Part shown: piece after piece, positions 50,541 to 60,091 of the stretch
How positions within the stretch are numbered: the first letter of the stretch is position 1
Layout: every line of letters starts with the position of its first letter
Assembly (NCBI RefSeq): GCF_000184745.1
Contig: NC_014931.1
Span: 5,518,001-5,582,000, forward strand
Source: Variovorax paradoxus EPS
GTDB taxonomy: Bacteria > Pseudomonadota > Gammaproteobacteria > Burkholderiales > Burkholderiaceae_C
Direction: 5' to 3'
Length of the DNA: 64,000 nt
Notes under the pieces: generated by a model
Database searches by the model: none
What the model was told of the DNA's origin: nothing
Seen by the model: only the letters and a program-made list of their open reading frames with translations
Translations under genes and position numbers: made by a program

Positions 50541-53500
50541 TCACCAACGCAGCTTGACCCCCACGCTCGCATTCACGCCGCTCTTGACCCGCGCGTCGCC
50601 GCTCGAACTCCACAGCTTGCCCAGCTCCGCGTACACGCCGACCTTGTCGGTCACCTGCAGCGTGGCGCCTGCCGCCAGTTCGGTGCTGGTGCCGCCGGTG
50701 CGCGTGGCGATGTCCGCGAAGCCGGCCGGGCCGACGAAGCGCGTGACGTCCGTGCCGCGGCCGCCGCGGTACACGTTGGCCCGCACATAGGGTTGCAGCA
50801 CCCCGGCACCGGTGGCGATCTGGCCCTTCACGCGCACGCCGGCGCGCACGAGCGTGCCGTTGTGGCTGTCCTGCCGCACGAGCGCGCCGGGGATGGCCGT
50901 ATCGCCCAGGTTCACGCGCTGGTGCACCAGTTGCAGCTGCGGCTCGATGGTCCAGTTCTGCGCGACGGCGAACGACTGCCCCACCTCGACCGACGCCAGC
51001 ACGCTGTTGCCCTTGCCGCCGCTCGCAAGGTTCAAGGCGGGCGATGCGGTGTAGCGGTGGCGGCCGCCCTGCAGCACGCCGTCGACGTACAGGCCGCTCT
51101 CGTTCCTCCAGGTGGCGTAGGCGCCCAGGTACTGGCTCTTCTGGTCGTTGGCGCCGACCGCGAGGTTCGCCAGGCCGCTCGCGAAACCGTTCACGCGCAT
51201 GTCGCCGTCGAGCTGGCCGACGTACACGCCCACGCGCCAGTTGGGGTCGGCCCACAGGTCGGTGCCGGCCTGGAAGCCCGTGAGGCGCCCCTTGCTCGTG
51301 GGGCTCACGGTGCCGCCCTGCGAGAGGGTGCGGTCGGTGCTGATGATGCGGCCCCACGCTTGGCGATAGCCCTGCGCCGGCGTGGCCGTGGCCGGGGCCG
51401 TGGCAGCGCCGAGGTCGTCGCCCGTGCGCTGATGCATGTTGCCGAGCATCGCCAGGCTGGATTGGCGCAGTTGCTCGGGCAGCGCCGCGTACAGCGGCAC
51501 TTCGGCGCGGTAGGTGGGCACGCCGCCCAAGCCGCCGGCTCCCGTTCCGGTGCCCGTGCCGCCGCCGGGCGGAGCGACGGCCGCGGCGGTGGAGCGCAGA
51601 TACCAGTTCTCGCCCGCGCCGCTGGCGTCGGCGGCATACAGCCGGTACTCGTAGGCCCCCGCATCGACGTGGCCGCCGGCCAGGTTGAATGCGCTGCGCG
51701 TGGTCTGCGCGGTCGTGGTCGCGCCGTTGATCGCGCTGATCACCTCGATGCCGTTGCCCGTGGTGAGCGCACCCAGGCCGCCCAGGTTGGTGATCTGCAC
51801 GCTCGTCGTGCCGCTGGCGATGGCGGTCGCGCCGCTCAGGATGAGCCGGTCGCTCGCGCTTGCGCTGCCGCCCAGCGAGGTACCCAGTCGCAGCGTGCCG
51901 CCGTTGCCTGCCCAGGGGCCGTTGACGGTCAGCGTGGTGCCGGGTACCGCACCCACCAGCGACACCGTGCCGCTGTTGGCCATCGAGGCGATGGCCTGGC
52001 TGTTGCCGGCCAGGTCCAGCGCCGCACCCAACGCCACGGTGTAGGCGCTGCCGCCGCTCAGCACGTTGGCCGCGCCGGCGCGCAAGGTACCCGCCGCAAC
52101 GAGGGTACCGCCCGCATGGGTGTCGGCGCCGCTCAGCGTGAGCACGCCCGCACCGGACTTCACGAGATCGCTGGCGCCGGAGATCGCGCCCGACCACGCG
52201 AGGTCGTGCCCGCGGGTGTCGATGGTGCCCGTGCCGCCCAGCAGCAGGGCGTTGTCGACGGCGAGCCCGTCGACATCGGCGATCACGCTGGCGGTGGCAC
52301 CAGTGCCGATCGAAATCGCGCCCGTCATCGATGTCCCGGTGCGCAGCGTGAGGCTGTTCGCACCGCCCGTGAACGCAACGGCGGCGGCGCGCGTGACGCC
52401 GTCTGCGCCCAGCCCGCCCGAGATGACGCCGCCATTGATGAGCGCGAGGCCCGCCCCCGTCACGCCCACGCCGCCCGCGCCATTCGCGCCGGCCGGTCCG
52501 CCGTTGCTGTTGGCCCCGCCCGCGCCGCCTGCCCCGCCCGCGATGACGCCGGTGTTGGTGAGCGTCGCGCCCGCGCCGACCGATGCGAGGCCCGCGCCGC
52601 CGTCGCCACCGCCGCCCGGCGAACCGGTGCCGCCCGCGCCGCCGCCGGACGCACCGCCTGCGCCGCCCGCACCGCCGGTGATCGCGCCGGTGTTGCTGAA
52701 GACGACGGCCGCACCAGCCAGCGTTGCGCCGATGCCGCCGGCCCCACCGCCGCCGCCCGAAGCGTTGGCGCGGGAACCCGCCAGTTCGGCGCCGCCGGTG
52801 CCGCCCGCCCCGCCTGCGAGGGTGCCGGTGTTGGTGGCGCCCAGGCCCGGGGTCGTCGCGTTCAGGTAGAACCCGCCGCCTCCGCTGCCGCCGCCCCCGC
52901 CCTGCGAGAAAGCGTTGCCGCCCTGCCCGCCCGCGCCACCCGCGGACGACCCCGTGGCCATGTAGTTGCCGAGCGGCCCGTTGAGGATCGCGCCGTACCC
53001 GCCAGCACCGCCGCCGCCCGCAGCCCAATACCCGTCGCCGCCCGCGCCACCGGCACCACCGGTGTAGCTGTCGGACGAACCGGGAATGTTGTTCGCGATC
53101 GACGCGCCCTGGAAGCCGCCGCCGCCCCCGCCGCCGTAGCCATCGCCCGCGCCCGGGCCGCCCGTCTGCGCCTGGCCCGCGCCGCCGGCATCGCCCTGGA
53201 ACACGCCCGGTCCCGACGACGTGCTGGCAGCCCCCGCTGCGCCGCCGGCACCCGGCGTGGCGGTGCCGAAGCTCCCGATGCTGGCACCGGCGCCGGCCGT
53301 GGCACCGCCGCCCGGCGTCGACGCGCCGCCCGCACCGCCGAACGCATTGAAGATCGTGTCGTTGAACCCGCCGCTGCCACCGCTGCCGTCGCTGCCACCG
53401 GCACCGCCGTTCAGCCGCGTGTCACCGACCGGCTGACCACCCGCACCGCCCGCCGCGAGCACCGGAACCACGCAGGCGACCAGGGCCGCCGCCGCGATGG

Positions 53501-53609
53501 CGCGCACGCCGCCCGTGCTGGAGGAGCGCGCAAGGCCGCGCGAGATTTCTGGCGCGGCGACCCAGGTGCCGAGCGTGGGATTCCAAAGGGTTCGGAAGAT
53601 TTTGTTCAT
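50541..53609 (-). CDS. Type V autotransporter with ESPR signal and Gly-rich passenger
   Basis: A 1022-residue outer-membrane protein. Residues 1-55: an extended signal peptide (MNKIFRTLWNPTLGTWVAAP, the ESPR, then a hydrophobic AIAAAALVACVVPVLA). Residues about 55-400: a Gly/Ala-rich passenger with GGAGG repeats. Residues about 400-690: beta-helix repeats (GADTHAGGTLVAAGTLRAG, autotransporter-associated type). Residues about 760-1022: a beta-barrel ending VGVKLRW, with the terminal aromatic needed for Bam recognition. Likely a surface adhesin. Confidence 0.9.
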   Translation of the reverse strand: MNKIFRTLWNPTLGTWVAAPEISRGLARSSSTGGVRAIAAAALVACVVPVLAAGGAGGQPVGDTRLNGGAGGSDGSGGSGGFNDTIFNAFGGAGGASTPGGGATAGAGASIGSFGTATPGAGGAAGAASTSSGPGVFQGDAGGAGQAQTGGPGAGDGYGGGGGGGFQGASIANNIPGSSDSYTGGAGGAGGDGYWAAGGGGAGGYGAILNGPLGNYMATGSSAGGAGGQGGNAFSQGGGGGSGGGGFYLNATTPGLGATNTGTLAGGAGGTGGAELAGSRANASGGGGGAGGIGATLAGAAVVFSNTGAITGGAGGAGGASGGGAGGTGSPGGGGDGGAGLASVGAGATLTNTGVIAGGAGGAGGANSNGGPAGANGAGGVGVTGAGLALINGGVISGGLGADGVTRAAAVAFTGGANSLTLRTGTSMTGAISIGTGATASVIADVDGLAVDNALLLGGTGTIDTRGHDLAWSGAISGASDLVKSGAGVLTLSGADTHAGGTLVAAGTLRAGAANVLSGGSAYTVALGAALDLAGNSQAIASMANSGTVSLVGAVPGTTLTVNGPWAGNGGTLRLGTSLGGSASASDRLILSGATAIASGTTSVQITNLGGLGALTTGNGIEVISAINGATTTAQTTRSAFNLAGGHVDAGAYEYRLYAADASGAGENWYLRSTAAAVAPPGGGTGTGTGAGGLGGVPTYRAEVPLYAALPEQLRQSSLAMLGNMHQRTGDDLGAATAPATATPAQGYRQAWGRIISTDRTLSQGGTVSPTSKGRLTGFQAGTDLWADPNWRVGVYVGQLDGDMRVNGFASGLANLAVGANDQKSQYLGAYATWRNESGLYVDGVLQGGRHRYTASPALNLASGGKGNSVLASVEVGQSFAVAQNWTIEPQLQLVHQRVNLGDTAIPGALVRQDSHNGTLVRAGVRVKGQIATGAGVLQPYVRANVYRGGRGTDVTRFVGPAGFADIATRTGGTSTELAAGATLQVTDKVGVYAELGKLWSSSGDARVKSGVNASVGVKLRW

Positions 53610-54090
53610 GGCTTCGACGCGTTCTTGGTTTGATTGATCGGGTTGGCACCCAGATGCAGCAGCAATCGCCTTGCTCCCCCTCCGCGCGCCGTTGATTTCG
53701 CATTTGCGAATCAAAAATGTAAGTACGCGTTGCGGTTACGCATATACCCGGGCCGAAGTACCTCGGATGCGCCTGATTTGTGAGACGCGGGGCCTCTTTG
53801 CGTCGGCTTGGACGCACGGTAGGTGGGGTACCTACTCACAGCGCCGGGAAGTAACAGATGCTTCGCGCGTGGTACGCGAGCCGAACGTGTTCTGCCGGGG
53901 GTGCAAGCCATGAAGACGAACGCCGTCGGCATTCGCGTTGGGCAACAACTTCGAGCCGTGCCCTCTCACCCCATCAACGACGATCCGCTGTCGCACCGCC
54001 AAAACACTGGCGGCGCGACAGCGGGATCTTTTCTTCCACTCGATCCGCCGTTGCCGGCAGCCGCACTTGCTTGAATGGAAGGAAGGCGCT
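53610..54090. other. Intergenic region upstream of the autotransporter
   Basis: About 480 bp with no supported gene. It must carry the autotransporter promoter. A perfect inverted repeat GTAGGT-GGGGT-ACCTAC lies at 53819-53835, and an AT-rich TACGCATATAC patch at about 53734-53747. Nothing else recognised. Confidence 0.5.
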
Positions 54091-55770
54091 CTACCTGCCG
54101 GAGGCGTAGTGGCGCACGAAGATGCGCGTTCCCGCACTCGGCTCGAACTGTTGCCACGCCAGCACCGCATTGCCCAGTTCGTTCATGCCGACATCGGGCG
54201 TGTTGGCCGCTTCGTCGCTGCTCTCTTGCAGCGCTTGCGCACCCCAGCCTTCGGCCAGCGTGTAGCGGGACGTGTAGAGGTCGCCCGGAGCCTGCGTCCA
54301 CGCGGCCATCGCGTTGCTCGCGTCGTCCACACCCAGGCCGGGCAGACTGGTGAGCGCTTGCGAAGCAGCCGCCCGCACCACTGTGTCCGCGCCGAACGCC
54401 GCGCCCGGTGCCGCGGTTGCGGCCATGAGCGCGTTGTCTTGCCGGCCCCAGCTCACCACCGCCGCACCGGCCGCGTTCACGCGCAGCACCGGTGTGCTGA
54501 GGAAAGCCTGCGTCGACAGGAACGGTGCGCCCACGCGCGCCGTGCCGCCCTGCCATGCCCCACCCGAAAAGCGCTTGAACCACACGGCGCTTTCCCACGG
54601 GTTGCCGCCGCCGGGCAGGTCGGCCTGGCCCCAGGCCAGCAGCGCATTGCCGCCGGCGTCGATCGCCAGGTCGTGCGCGCCTATCGATTGCGAGGTGCCG
54701 GCATCGGGCACCAGCTCCGCCGCCGCGCCCCAGGTGCCGCCCGCGTTGGCGCTGTTGGTCCACAGCGATGAGCTGATGCCGGTGGAGCGCTTCCACACGG
54801 CCAGCGCTTCGCCCGAGCCCGCCACCACCACGGCCGGATCGCCGTTCACCACGCCCGAGACCTCGTCGGTCTCGATCAGTTCGGCCGTGCCCCAGCCGCC
54901 CGATGGCGTGTAGCGATTGGCATAGATGCTGAAGCGCGTGGCCGGGCCGATCTGCGACCACACCGCCAGCGCGTTGCCGTTGGCGTCGATGCCCGTGCTC
55001 GCGAAGCCGACCGTGCCGGCGCCTGTTTCCAGCAGCGCCGGTGCACCCCAGCCGGTGGCCGGGTCGACCTGCAGCGCCCACATGTCGTAGGCGCCCGGCG
55101 AACTCAGCTGCGTCCATGCCACCACGGCACGGCCGCTGTTCTTGTCGATGGCCACGCGAATGTCGCGCACGCTGCCGCTGTTGGCTTCCAGGCGCTGCGG
55201 CGCGCTCCAGCCGTCGCCCGGGCGGTAGAGGCTGCCCCACAGCCTGTCGATCGACTGGCCGGCCTCGAGCTGGCGCCACACGAGCAGCGCGCGCCCTTGC
55301 GAATCGACCGCCACCTTCGGCTGGCTCGCGCCGCCGGCGGACAGCGTGAGCGCATCGCCCCAGCCGAGCACGGGCGGCGCGGCGACGAAGGTGGCCGTCA
55401 CGGCGAGCGCGGAATCCATCCGCACGGTGCACACGCTCGCATTGCCGCTGCAGGCGCCTGACCAGCCACCGAGCACCTGCCCCGCCGCCGGCGAGGCCGT
55501 GAGCGTGACCTGCGTGCCCGCTGCGAAATCCGCGCCGCAGCTGTCGGCGCAGTCGATGCCCGCGGGTTGCGAGGCGACCCGGCCGCCACCGGTGATGGCC
55601 ACGTCCAGCCGATGCGTTGCGCCCGCGGGCGGGGGAAAGCCGATGGGCGGGAACAGGCCGCCACCCGAACCACCGCCGCCACCACCGCAGGCCGTCAAAG
55701 CCATCAGGGCCACGGTCCACACACCAGCCATCCATCGCCTGCAAGTGCTCTTCTTCGTCATGTCTGCCAT
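54091..55770 (-). CDS. Lipoprotein with bacterial-repeat domain and propeller-like repeats
   Basis: A 559-residue predicted lipoprotein: signal VWTVALMALTACGGG with a lipobox Cys, then a Gly/Pro linker. Residues about 50-125 resemble an InlB B-repeat-like domain (GRVASQPAGIDCADSCGADFAAGTQ, GWSGACSG, with paired Cys). The rest has six to eight repeats with a NALAVWSQ / NALLAWGQ core, as in sialidase-like beta-propellers. Probably exported and surface-attached; ligand unknown. ATG 55761 is an alternative start. Confidence 0.8.
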   Translation of the reverse strand: MADMTKKSTCRRWMAGVWTVALMALTACGGGGGGSGGGLFPPIGFPPPAGATHRLDVAITGGGRVASQPAGIDCADSCGADFAAGTQVTLTASPAAGQVLGGWSGACSGNASVCTVRMDSALAVTATFVAAPPVLGWGDALTLSAGGASQPKVAVDSQGRALLVWRQLEAGQSIDRLWGSLYRPGDGWSAPQRLEANSGSVRDIRVAIDKNSGRAVVAWTQLSSPGAYDMWALQVDPATGWGAPALLETGAGTVGFASTGIDANGNALAVWSQIGPATRFSIYANRYTPSGGWGTAELIETDEVSGVVNGDPAVVVAGSGEALAVWKRSTGISSSLWTNSANAGGTWGAAAELVPDAGTSQSIGAHDLAIDAGGNALLAWGQADLPGGGNPWESAVWFKRFSGGAWQGGTARVGAPFLSTQAFLSTPVLRVNAAGAAVVSWGRQDNALMAATAAPGAAFGADTVVRAAASQALTSLPGLGVDDASNAMAAWTQAPGDLYTSRYTLAEGWGAQALQESSDEAANTPDVGMNELGNAVLAWQQFEPSAGTRIFVRHYASGR

Positions 55771-55941
55771 TCCTCGTTCCCTGACGCCGGGGCCCGGCGC
55801 CTTCTGTGCTCGTTCAAGAGGGCCGGATCGTAGGAAGGCAAGCCGTTGCGGGCCATAGCACCATCGGGCACCTGCCCGAAGGTGCTGTTTCGCGGTGCGC
55901 GGTGTCTGGCTAGGCTCGACGCCTCCACCTCATACCGTTGC

Positions 55942-56346
55942 ATGACACATTCACCGACTCCCCTTCTCTTCGCACTCCTGGCGGGCGCCGTGCTTGCAGT
56001 CGGGTGCGCCTCGACGGCGGTGACCGACGAGGCCATCGTCACCAACACCTCGCGCGCGCTCGGCTTGCCGCCCTCCGCGTTCACCATCTCGAACCGCGCC
56101 GACAGCGGCGTGCAGACCACCTTCATCGCCAGGACCGATGGCGGCCGCACGTACAACTGCTACGTCGAAGGCTCGGTGTCGGTCGTGGGCCGCGTGGTCA
56201 GCGATGCGATCTGCCAGGAGATGCGCCAGAGCGATGCGCCCGCGTCCGCGCGCCGCTCCAACGCCAGGCCGGCGACCGGCACCGCACCGGCGCCATCACC
56301 AGCACCGGCTTGCAATGCATTGCTGCGCGCCGCCGGCCGCTGCTGA
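55942..56346 (+). CDS. Hypothetical lipoprotein, 134 residues
   Basis: A small protein with a lipoprotein signal (LLFALLAGAVLAVGCAS). The mature domain (TNTSRALGLPPSAFTISNRAD, then TYNCYVEGSVSVVGRVVSDAIC) has two Cys that may pair, and a Pro/Ala tail. No family recognised. It lies 104 bp before a two-component system on the same strand. Confidence 0.7.
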   Translation: MTHSPTPLLFALLAGAVLAVGCASTAVTDEAIVTNTSRALGLPPSAFTISNRADSGVQTTFIARTDGGRTYNCYVEGSVSVVGRVVSDAICQEMRQSDAPASARRSNARPATGTAPAPSPAPACNALLRAAGRC

Positions 56347-56450
56347 AAGACCCGGCCGATCCTGCGATTCCCGCGCTGCGCCAACCGGTGTGGACAATGG
56401 CGCCCCACGAGGAGATGGCGCGGCCCGCCGGGCCCGCACCGAGGATCACC

Positions 56451-57059
56451 ATGAAACTCCTGCTTGTCGACGATCACCCGCTGTTCGGCGTCGGCTTTGC
56501 GCATGCGCTCTCGCACGCGCGGCCCGACTTCGAGGTGGAGACCGCCCTGTCGCTCGGGCAGGGCGTGGAACGCGCCTCGCAATGTCCGCCCGACATCGTC
56601 CTCATCGACTACCGCCTGGGCGGCGAAGACGGCCTGGAGGGCCTGCGCCTCTTCGGTGTGCGGCATCCGCTGGTCTCCCGCCTGCTGATCTCGGGCGATG
56701 AAGAGCCGGCCCTGGCCGCGCGCGCACGTGCCGCGGGCGCGGCCGGCTTCATCGGCAAGTCGCAGCCGGTGGCGCGCATCGCCGCCGCGCTGGATGAAGT
56801 GGCGGCCGGCGGCGAGGCCTTCGATGTGCTGCAGCCACGCGCCGGCCTCGTGGCTTCGGGCCTCACGCCGCGGCAGCTCGAAGTGCTGCTGCTGGTCGCG
56901 CAGGGCCGCCAGAACAAGCAGATCGCCGCCGAGCTTCAGATCGCGGAGCGCACCGTCAAGCTGCACATCACCGCCCTCCTCGATGCGATGGATGCGCGCA
57001 ACCGCACCCACCTGCTGGTGCAGGCGCGGCGCGCGGGGTTGATGCTGGACTTGCGATGA
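56451..57059 (+). CDS. LuxR/NarL-type response regulator
   Basis: A 202-residue regulator. The receiver has acidic LLVDDHP, phospho-acceptor Asp in IVLIDYRLGG, and Lys in FIGKSQP. The HTH is LTPRQLEVLLLVAQGRQNKQIAAELQIAERTVKLHITAL. GAGG precedes the ATG. Its stop overlaps the ATG of the hybrid kinase (ATGA at 57056), so the pair is co-translated. Confidence 0.9.
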   Translation: MKLLLVDDHPLFGVGFAHALSHARPDFEVETALSLGQGVERASQCPPDIVLIDYRLGGEDGLEGLRLFGVRHPLVSRLLISGDEEPALAARARAAGAAGFIGKSQPVARIAAALDEVAAGGEAFDVLQPRAGLVASGLTPRQLEVLLLVAQGRQNKQIAAELQIAERTVKLHITALLDAMDARNRTHLLVQARRAGLMLDLR

Positions 57060-58900
57060 GCGCCCCCGCGCCCGCGCCCGCGTCCGCACCCACATCCGGC
57101 GTGCGCGCCTTCATCGCCTCGCGCCTGGCCTTCTCGGAGCTGCAGTTGCAGCAACTGGAGCAGATGATCCGCTCCACGCCCTGGGCGTGGCTCCTGGCCG
57201 CGATGGCGGGGTTTCTTTGCTACATCGAATACGCCGACGGCCCCGACGGCCAGCGCGTGCGCGTGTGGTTCGTCGTGTACTGCGTCATCGTCGCCGTGCG
57301 CATGGGCATCTGGCTCGCGTGGGTGTTTCGGCCGGCGCTTCGCGCCAACCTGCCGGCCATGATGCTGCCCGTCATCGCCCTCACCCAGCTCATGGCCTTC
57401 TCGCTGGGCGCGCTGAACGTGCTGCTGCGGCACGACGGACCGGCGCAGGCCGAGGCCATTCTTCACATCACCATGGTCACCGTGTCCCTGGGCGGCGCGA
57501 TCCGCATGGCCACCATCGGGCGGGCGTCTTACGTCTACGTGGCGCTCATCCTCGGCCCCCTGGTGCTGCGCGACATGTGGTTCGGCGGCAGCTACCAGAT
57601 GGCCATGGCTTCCATCGTGTCGCTGATCGGCATCTACACGGTGCTGAGCGCCAGGCTGCTGTCGTCCGCGCTGCACGAGATCCAGGCGCAACGCCGGCGC
57701 AATGCCGAACTGGTGATTGCGCTCAGCGCAGAAAACGAACGCACCCACGCGGCCCGGCAAACCGCCGAGGAAGCCGTGGCCGCGCGCATGCGCTTCTTCG
57801 CCTCCGCCAACCACGACCTTCGCCAGCCGCTCAACGCCATGGCACTGCTGGCGCAGACCGTGCACAACGTGAGCACCGAGCGCCATGTGAAAGAGATGTC
57901 GGAACAACTGGTGGCCTGTGCCGACGGCATGACCGACGTGGTGGACGACCTGCTCGACATCACCCGCGCCGACGCCGGCTCGCTCAGCCCGCTGTGGTCG
58001 TCCTTCGCCATCGACGAGCTGCTGGCCGAGTGCTGCCGGCCGCACCAGGCGGTGGCCGCCGCGAAGGGGCTGCGCCTGGAAATCTCTGCCGGCCACGTGG
58101 CCGTGCGCAGCGACCGGGCCTTGCTGGCCAGGGTCGTCACCAACCTCCTGGCCAACGCCATCCGCTACACGCGCGAAGGGCAGGTGCGCATCATCGGCAG
58201 CCGCATCGCCGACGGCCGGCTACGGCTGTCGGTGGAGGACACGGGCATAGGCATCGCTGCCGAACACTTGCCGCAGGTCTTCGAGGAGTTCTTCCAGGTC
58301 GACAACCCGGCTGGCGACCGGCGCCTGGGCTACGGCCTGGGGCTGGCCACCGTCAAGCGCTTGAGCGAACTACTCGACCTGCGCGTGACGGCGCGCTCCG
58401 TGCCGGGGCGAGGCAGCGTGTTCGAGCTGCAGCTTCCGCTGGCCGATGCGGCCGTGAGTGAGAGTGGGCCAGACACCGCGCGCTTCGATGCATCGGCATC
58501 GACCACGGCATTGGCGATGCGCATTCTGGTGGTCGACGACGACCAGAGTTCGCTGCAGGCGCTCGGCGGACTGCTCGCTTCCTGGGGCATGGAGGTGCGC
58601 TCGGCGAGCGACGTGCAGGGCGCGCTGGGCGTGATTCAGGCAGGGCAGGCAGGAGGCTTCAGGCCGCAAGCGCTGGTGGTGGACTTGCGGCTGGGGCCGC
58701 AGGTCAGCGGCATCCAGGCGATCGAGGACCTGCGCTCGGCGCTGGGCGATGCCGAACTGCCCGCACTGATCGTCACCGGCGACGTGGGAGGCGACTACCT
58801 GGACGCGGCGCGCGCGGCGGGCCTGCCCGTCATCGTGAAGCCCGTGCGGCCTTCGCACCTTCGGGCGTTTTTGGGGCATGTGCAGGCGCTTGGGCGGTAG
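57056..58900 (+). CDS. Hybrid sensor histidine kinase with C-terminal receiver
   Basis: A 614-residue membrane kinase. About six N-terminal helices span residues 45-215, then a coiled coil. The H box is FFASANHDLRQPLNAMALL (near residue 255), with N box LLANAIRYTREG, G1 VEDTGIGI and G2 GYGLGLATVKRL. A C-terminal receiver (ILVVDDDQSS, Asp in ALVVDLRLG, Lys in VIVKPVRP) completes it. The RpfC/BarA-like HDLRQP group often pairs with NarL regulators. Stimulus unknown. Confidence 0.92.
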   Translation: MSAPAPAPASAPTSGVRAFIASRLAFSELQLQQLEQMIRSTPWAWLLAAMAGFLCYIEYADGPDGQRVRVWFVVYCVIVAVRMGIWLAWVFRPALRANLPAMMLPVIALTQLMAFSLGALNVLLRHDGPAQAEAILHITMVTVSLGGAIRMATIGRASYVYVALILGPLVLRDMWFGGSYQMAMASIVSLIGIYTVLSARLLSSALHEIQAQRRRNAELVIALSAENERTHAARQTAEEAVAARMRFFASANHDLRQPLNAMALLAQTVHNVSTERHVKEMSEQLVACADGMTDVVDDLLDITRADAGSLSPLWSSFAIDELLAECCRPHQAVAAAKGLRLEISAGHVAVRSDRALLARVVTNLLANAIRYTREGQVRIIGSRIADGRLRLSVEDTGIGIAAEHLPQVFEEFFQVDNPAGDRRLGYGLGLATVKRLSELLDLRVTARSVPGRGSVFELQLPLADAAVSESGPDTARFDASASTTALAMRILVVDDDQSSLQALGGLLASWGMEVRSASDVQGALGVIQAGQAGGFRPQALVVDLRLGPQVSGIQAIEDLRSALGDAELPALIVTGDVGGDYLDAARAAGLPVIVKPVRPSHLRAFLGHVQALGR

Positions 58901-59014
58901 GGGCTTGGCGTCGTACCCAGATGCGCGCGCGCATGGTGGCAGCATCGACAAACGCCAACTTGACGGGCATTGCGCCAACCGCGTACATTGCCCTCGCCTC
59001 GTGATGAACGGGGC

Positions 59015-59030
59015 CGGGTTTGACAGCCCG
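59015..59030 (+). promoter_or_regulatory. Hairpin A with UUUGACAG loop
   Basis: CGGG pairs with CCCG around the 8-nt loop UUUGACAG. The same loop recurs in hairpin B, 168 bp downstream, on a different stem. Confidence 0.65.
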
Positions 59031-59045
59031 CCGACATCTGCGACG

Positions 59046-59082
59046 AAAGCCGCAGCCACCGCACAAGGGTCTGCGGCTTTTT
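59046..59082 (+). terminator. Hairpin with T-run within the leader
   Basis: AAAGCCGCAG pairs with CTGCGGCTTT across a 15-nt loop and is followed by two more T. It can terminate in either direction. Placed between hairpins A and B, it could be a conditional terminator. Confidence 0.65.
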
Positions 59083-59182
59083 CGTTCGCGCTTCCAATTT
59101 TTAGGCGGCTCGAACGGGAGGGCTCGCGCCCTGCCGGTTTTCGCAAGATGTCCCGGTCTGTCAACCCGTTCGAGCTGCCGCC

Positions 59183-59198
59183 CTCGTTTGACAGCGAG
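59183..59198 (+). promoter_or_regulatory. Hairpin B with UUUGACAG loop
   Basis: CTCG pairs with CGAG around the same UUUGACAG loop as hairpin A. The anti-loop CUGUCAA lies 18 bp upstream (59158-59164), able to pair with either loop. Confidence 0.65.
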
Positions 59199-59235
59199 TG
59201 CGTCGGTTGTAGCAAATCGACATTCTTGGAGGCCC

Positions 59236-59583
59236 ATGGCCCATGCTTCAAACGCAGGCACCGATACCGGTTGCAATTGCGCGTCTTCTCCTCTTCTCTC
59301 CCAGTTCAAACCCTTCGAGTGGGTTCAAACCGAACGCATCGATCCTTCGCAGCAAAGCCAAGCCGCGTTCCTGAACGATGCGCGCGATGTGGTGCAAGGC
59401 GCGCAGACGTTGGTGCAGTTGCTCGATTGGGATGAAGACAGGCGTGATGCCACTTCGCCAGATTCGAATACCGCACCGATATTCGATACATGCCAGCGCG
59501 CCTCGTTGTTGCGGCTTATCGCGGTATCGCTGGGTCTGCTTCATGCACGCATTGAAGACCAGTTCGAGTCATTGACGGGGTAG
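59236..59583 (+). CDS. Hypothetical protein, 115 residues (DUF3077/DUF6124-like)
   Basis: A small acidic protein. LSQFKPFEWVQTERI at the start is followed by helical AAFLNDARDVVQGAQTLVQLLDW and SLLRLIAVSLGLLHARIEDQF. This looks like small DUF3077/DUF6124-type proteins; the match is tentative. GGAGG lies 5 bases before the ATG. It follows the structured leader directly. Confidence 0.6.
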   Translation: MAHASNAGTDTGCNCASSPLLSQFKPFEWVQTERIDPSQQSQAAFLNDARDVVQGAQTLVQLLDWDEDRRDATSPDSNTAPIFDTCQRASLLRLIAVSLGLLHARIEDQFESLTG

Positions 59584-59701
59584 GAGGCGACCGACGCGGC
59601 CCTGGCGCGTAGAGCTTGCGCGCATCTCGGCCCCATTTCGCGATGGAGGTGCGCCCAGCTACATTCGCGCAACACCGAACCTTCGACTCAACCTCCCGAT
59701 C

Positions 59702-60091
59702 ATGAAATTTGAGGGCCAGAACTTTGCGGCAGTGAGTACCCCATCCGACCGCGTCCTTGAAAGCAGGCTTCTCGCGCTCAAGAGCTATGGTCGGCATTCG
59801 TACGCATCGTTGACTGACGCTCAAGGAAACTACCTTCAGGTGGCCGGCGGAGGCGTTACCTGTATGGTTGAACGTTTCGATGTCTCTACCTCAACAAGAC
59901 TGCGAGCCTTTCACGACAAGCCGAGCCCGGTGTTCCCTGACGGCACCGTCCTTGCCTTCGGCGCCGGCGAACTGCGCCTCAAGTCGGACGAATGGTTTCA
60001 CGCGAGCGCCGCCTTGGAAATCTTCCTGTGCTTCAGCCATGGGCGCAGCTATCCAGACACCGTGCATTGGCGTCCGGCGCCGAAGACGTGA
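59702..60091 (+). CDS. Hypothetical protein, 129 residues
   Basis: A mixed alpha-beta protein starting MKFEGQNFAAVSTPSDRVLESRL, with a strand-rich middle (SYASLTDAQGNYLQVAGGGVTCMVERFD). No family recognised. Codon use and lower GC differ from the core genes, and it sits in a run of small orphans, as immunity or accessory genes often do. Confidence 0.6.
   Translation: MKFEGQNFAAVSTPSDRVLESRLLALKSYGRHSYASLTDAQGNYLQVAGGGVTCMVERFDVSTSTRLRAFHDKPSPVFPDGTVLAFGAGELRLKSDEWFHASAALEIFLCFSHGRSYPDTVHWRPAPKT

Larger units (their letters stand above)
58901..59235 (+). other. Structured leader region upstream of small ORF
   Basis: A 335-bp gap with several visible hairpins: CGGG-TTTGACAG-CCCG (59015-59030), AAAGCCGCAG/CTGCGGCTTT (59046-59080) and CTCG-TTTGACAG-CGAG (59183-59198). 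CTGTCAA at 59158-59164 is complementary to the shared loops. An open frame crosses this region, but the repeated loops and stems fit an RNA better than a protein. The element ends just before a ribosome site (GGAGGCC) and ATG at 59236. Confidence 0.6.

Noticed and set aside
50508..53633. A 1041-residue + strand frame opposite the autotransporter
   Set aside because: Arises from the GC-rich, repetitive passenger; the minus strand has ESPR, signal peptide and a proper barrel end.
58878..59435. A protein-coding gene across the structured leader
   Set aside because: The frame overlaps the 115-residue gene and the stems, has no good ribosome site, and the repeated hairpin loops explain the sequence better.
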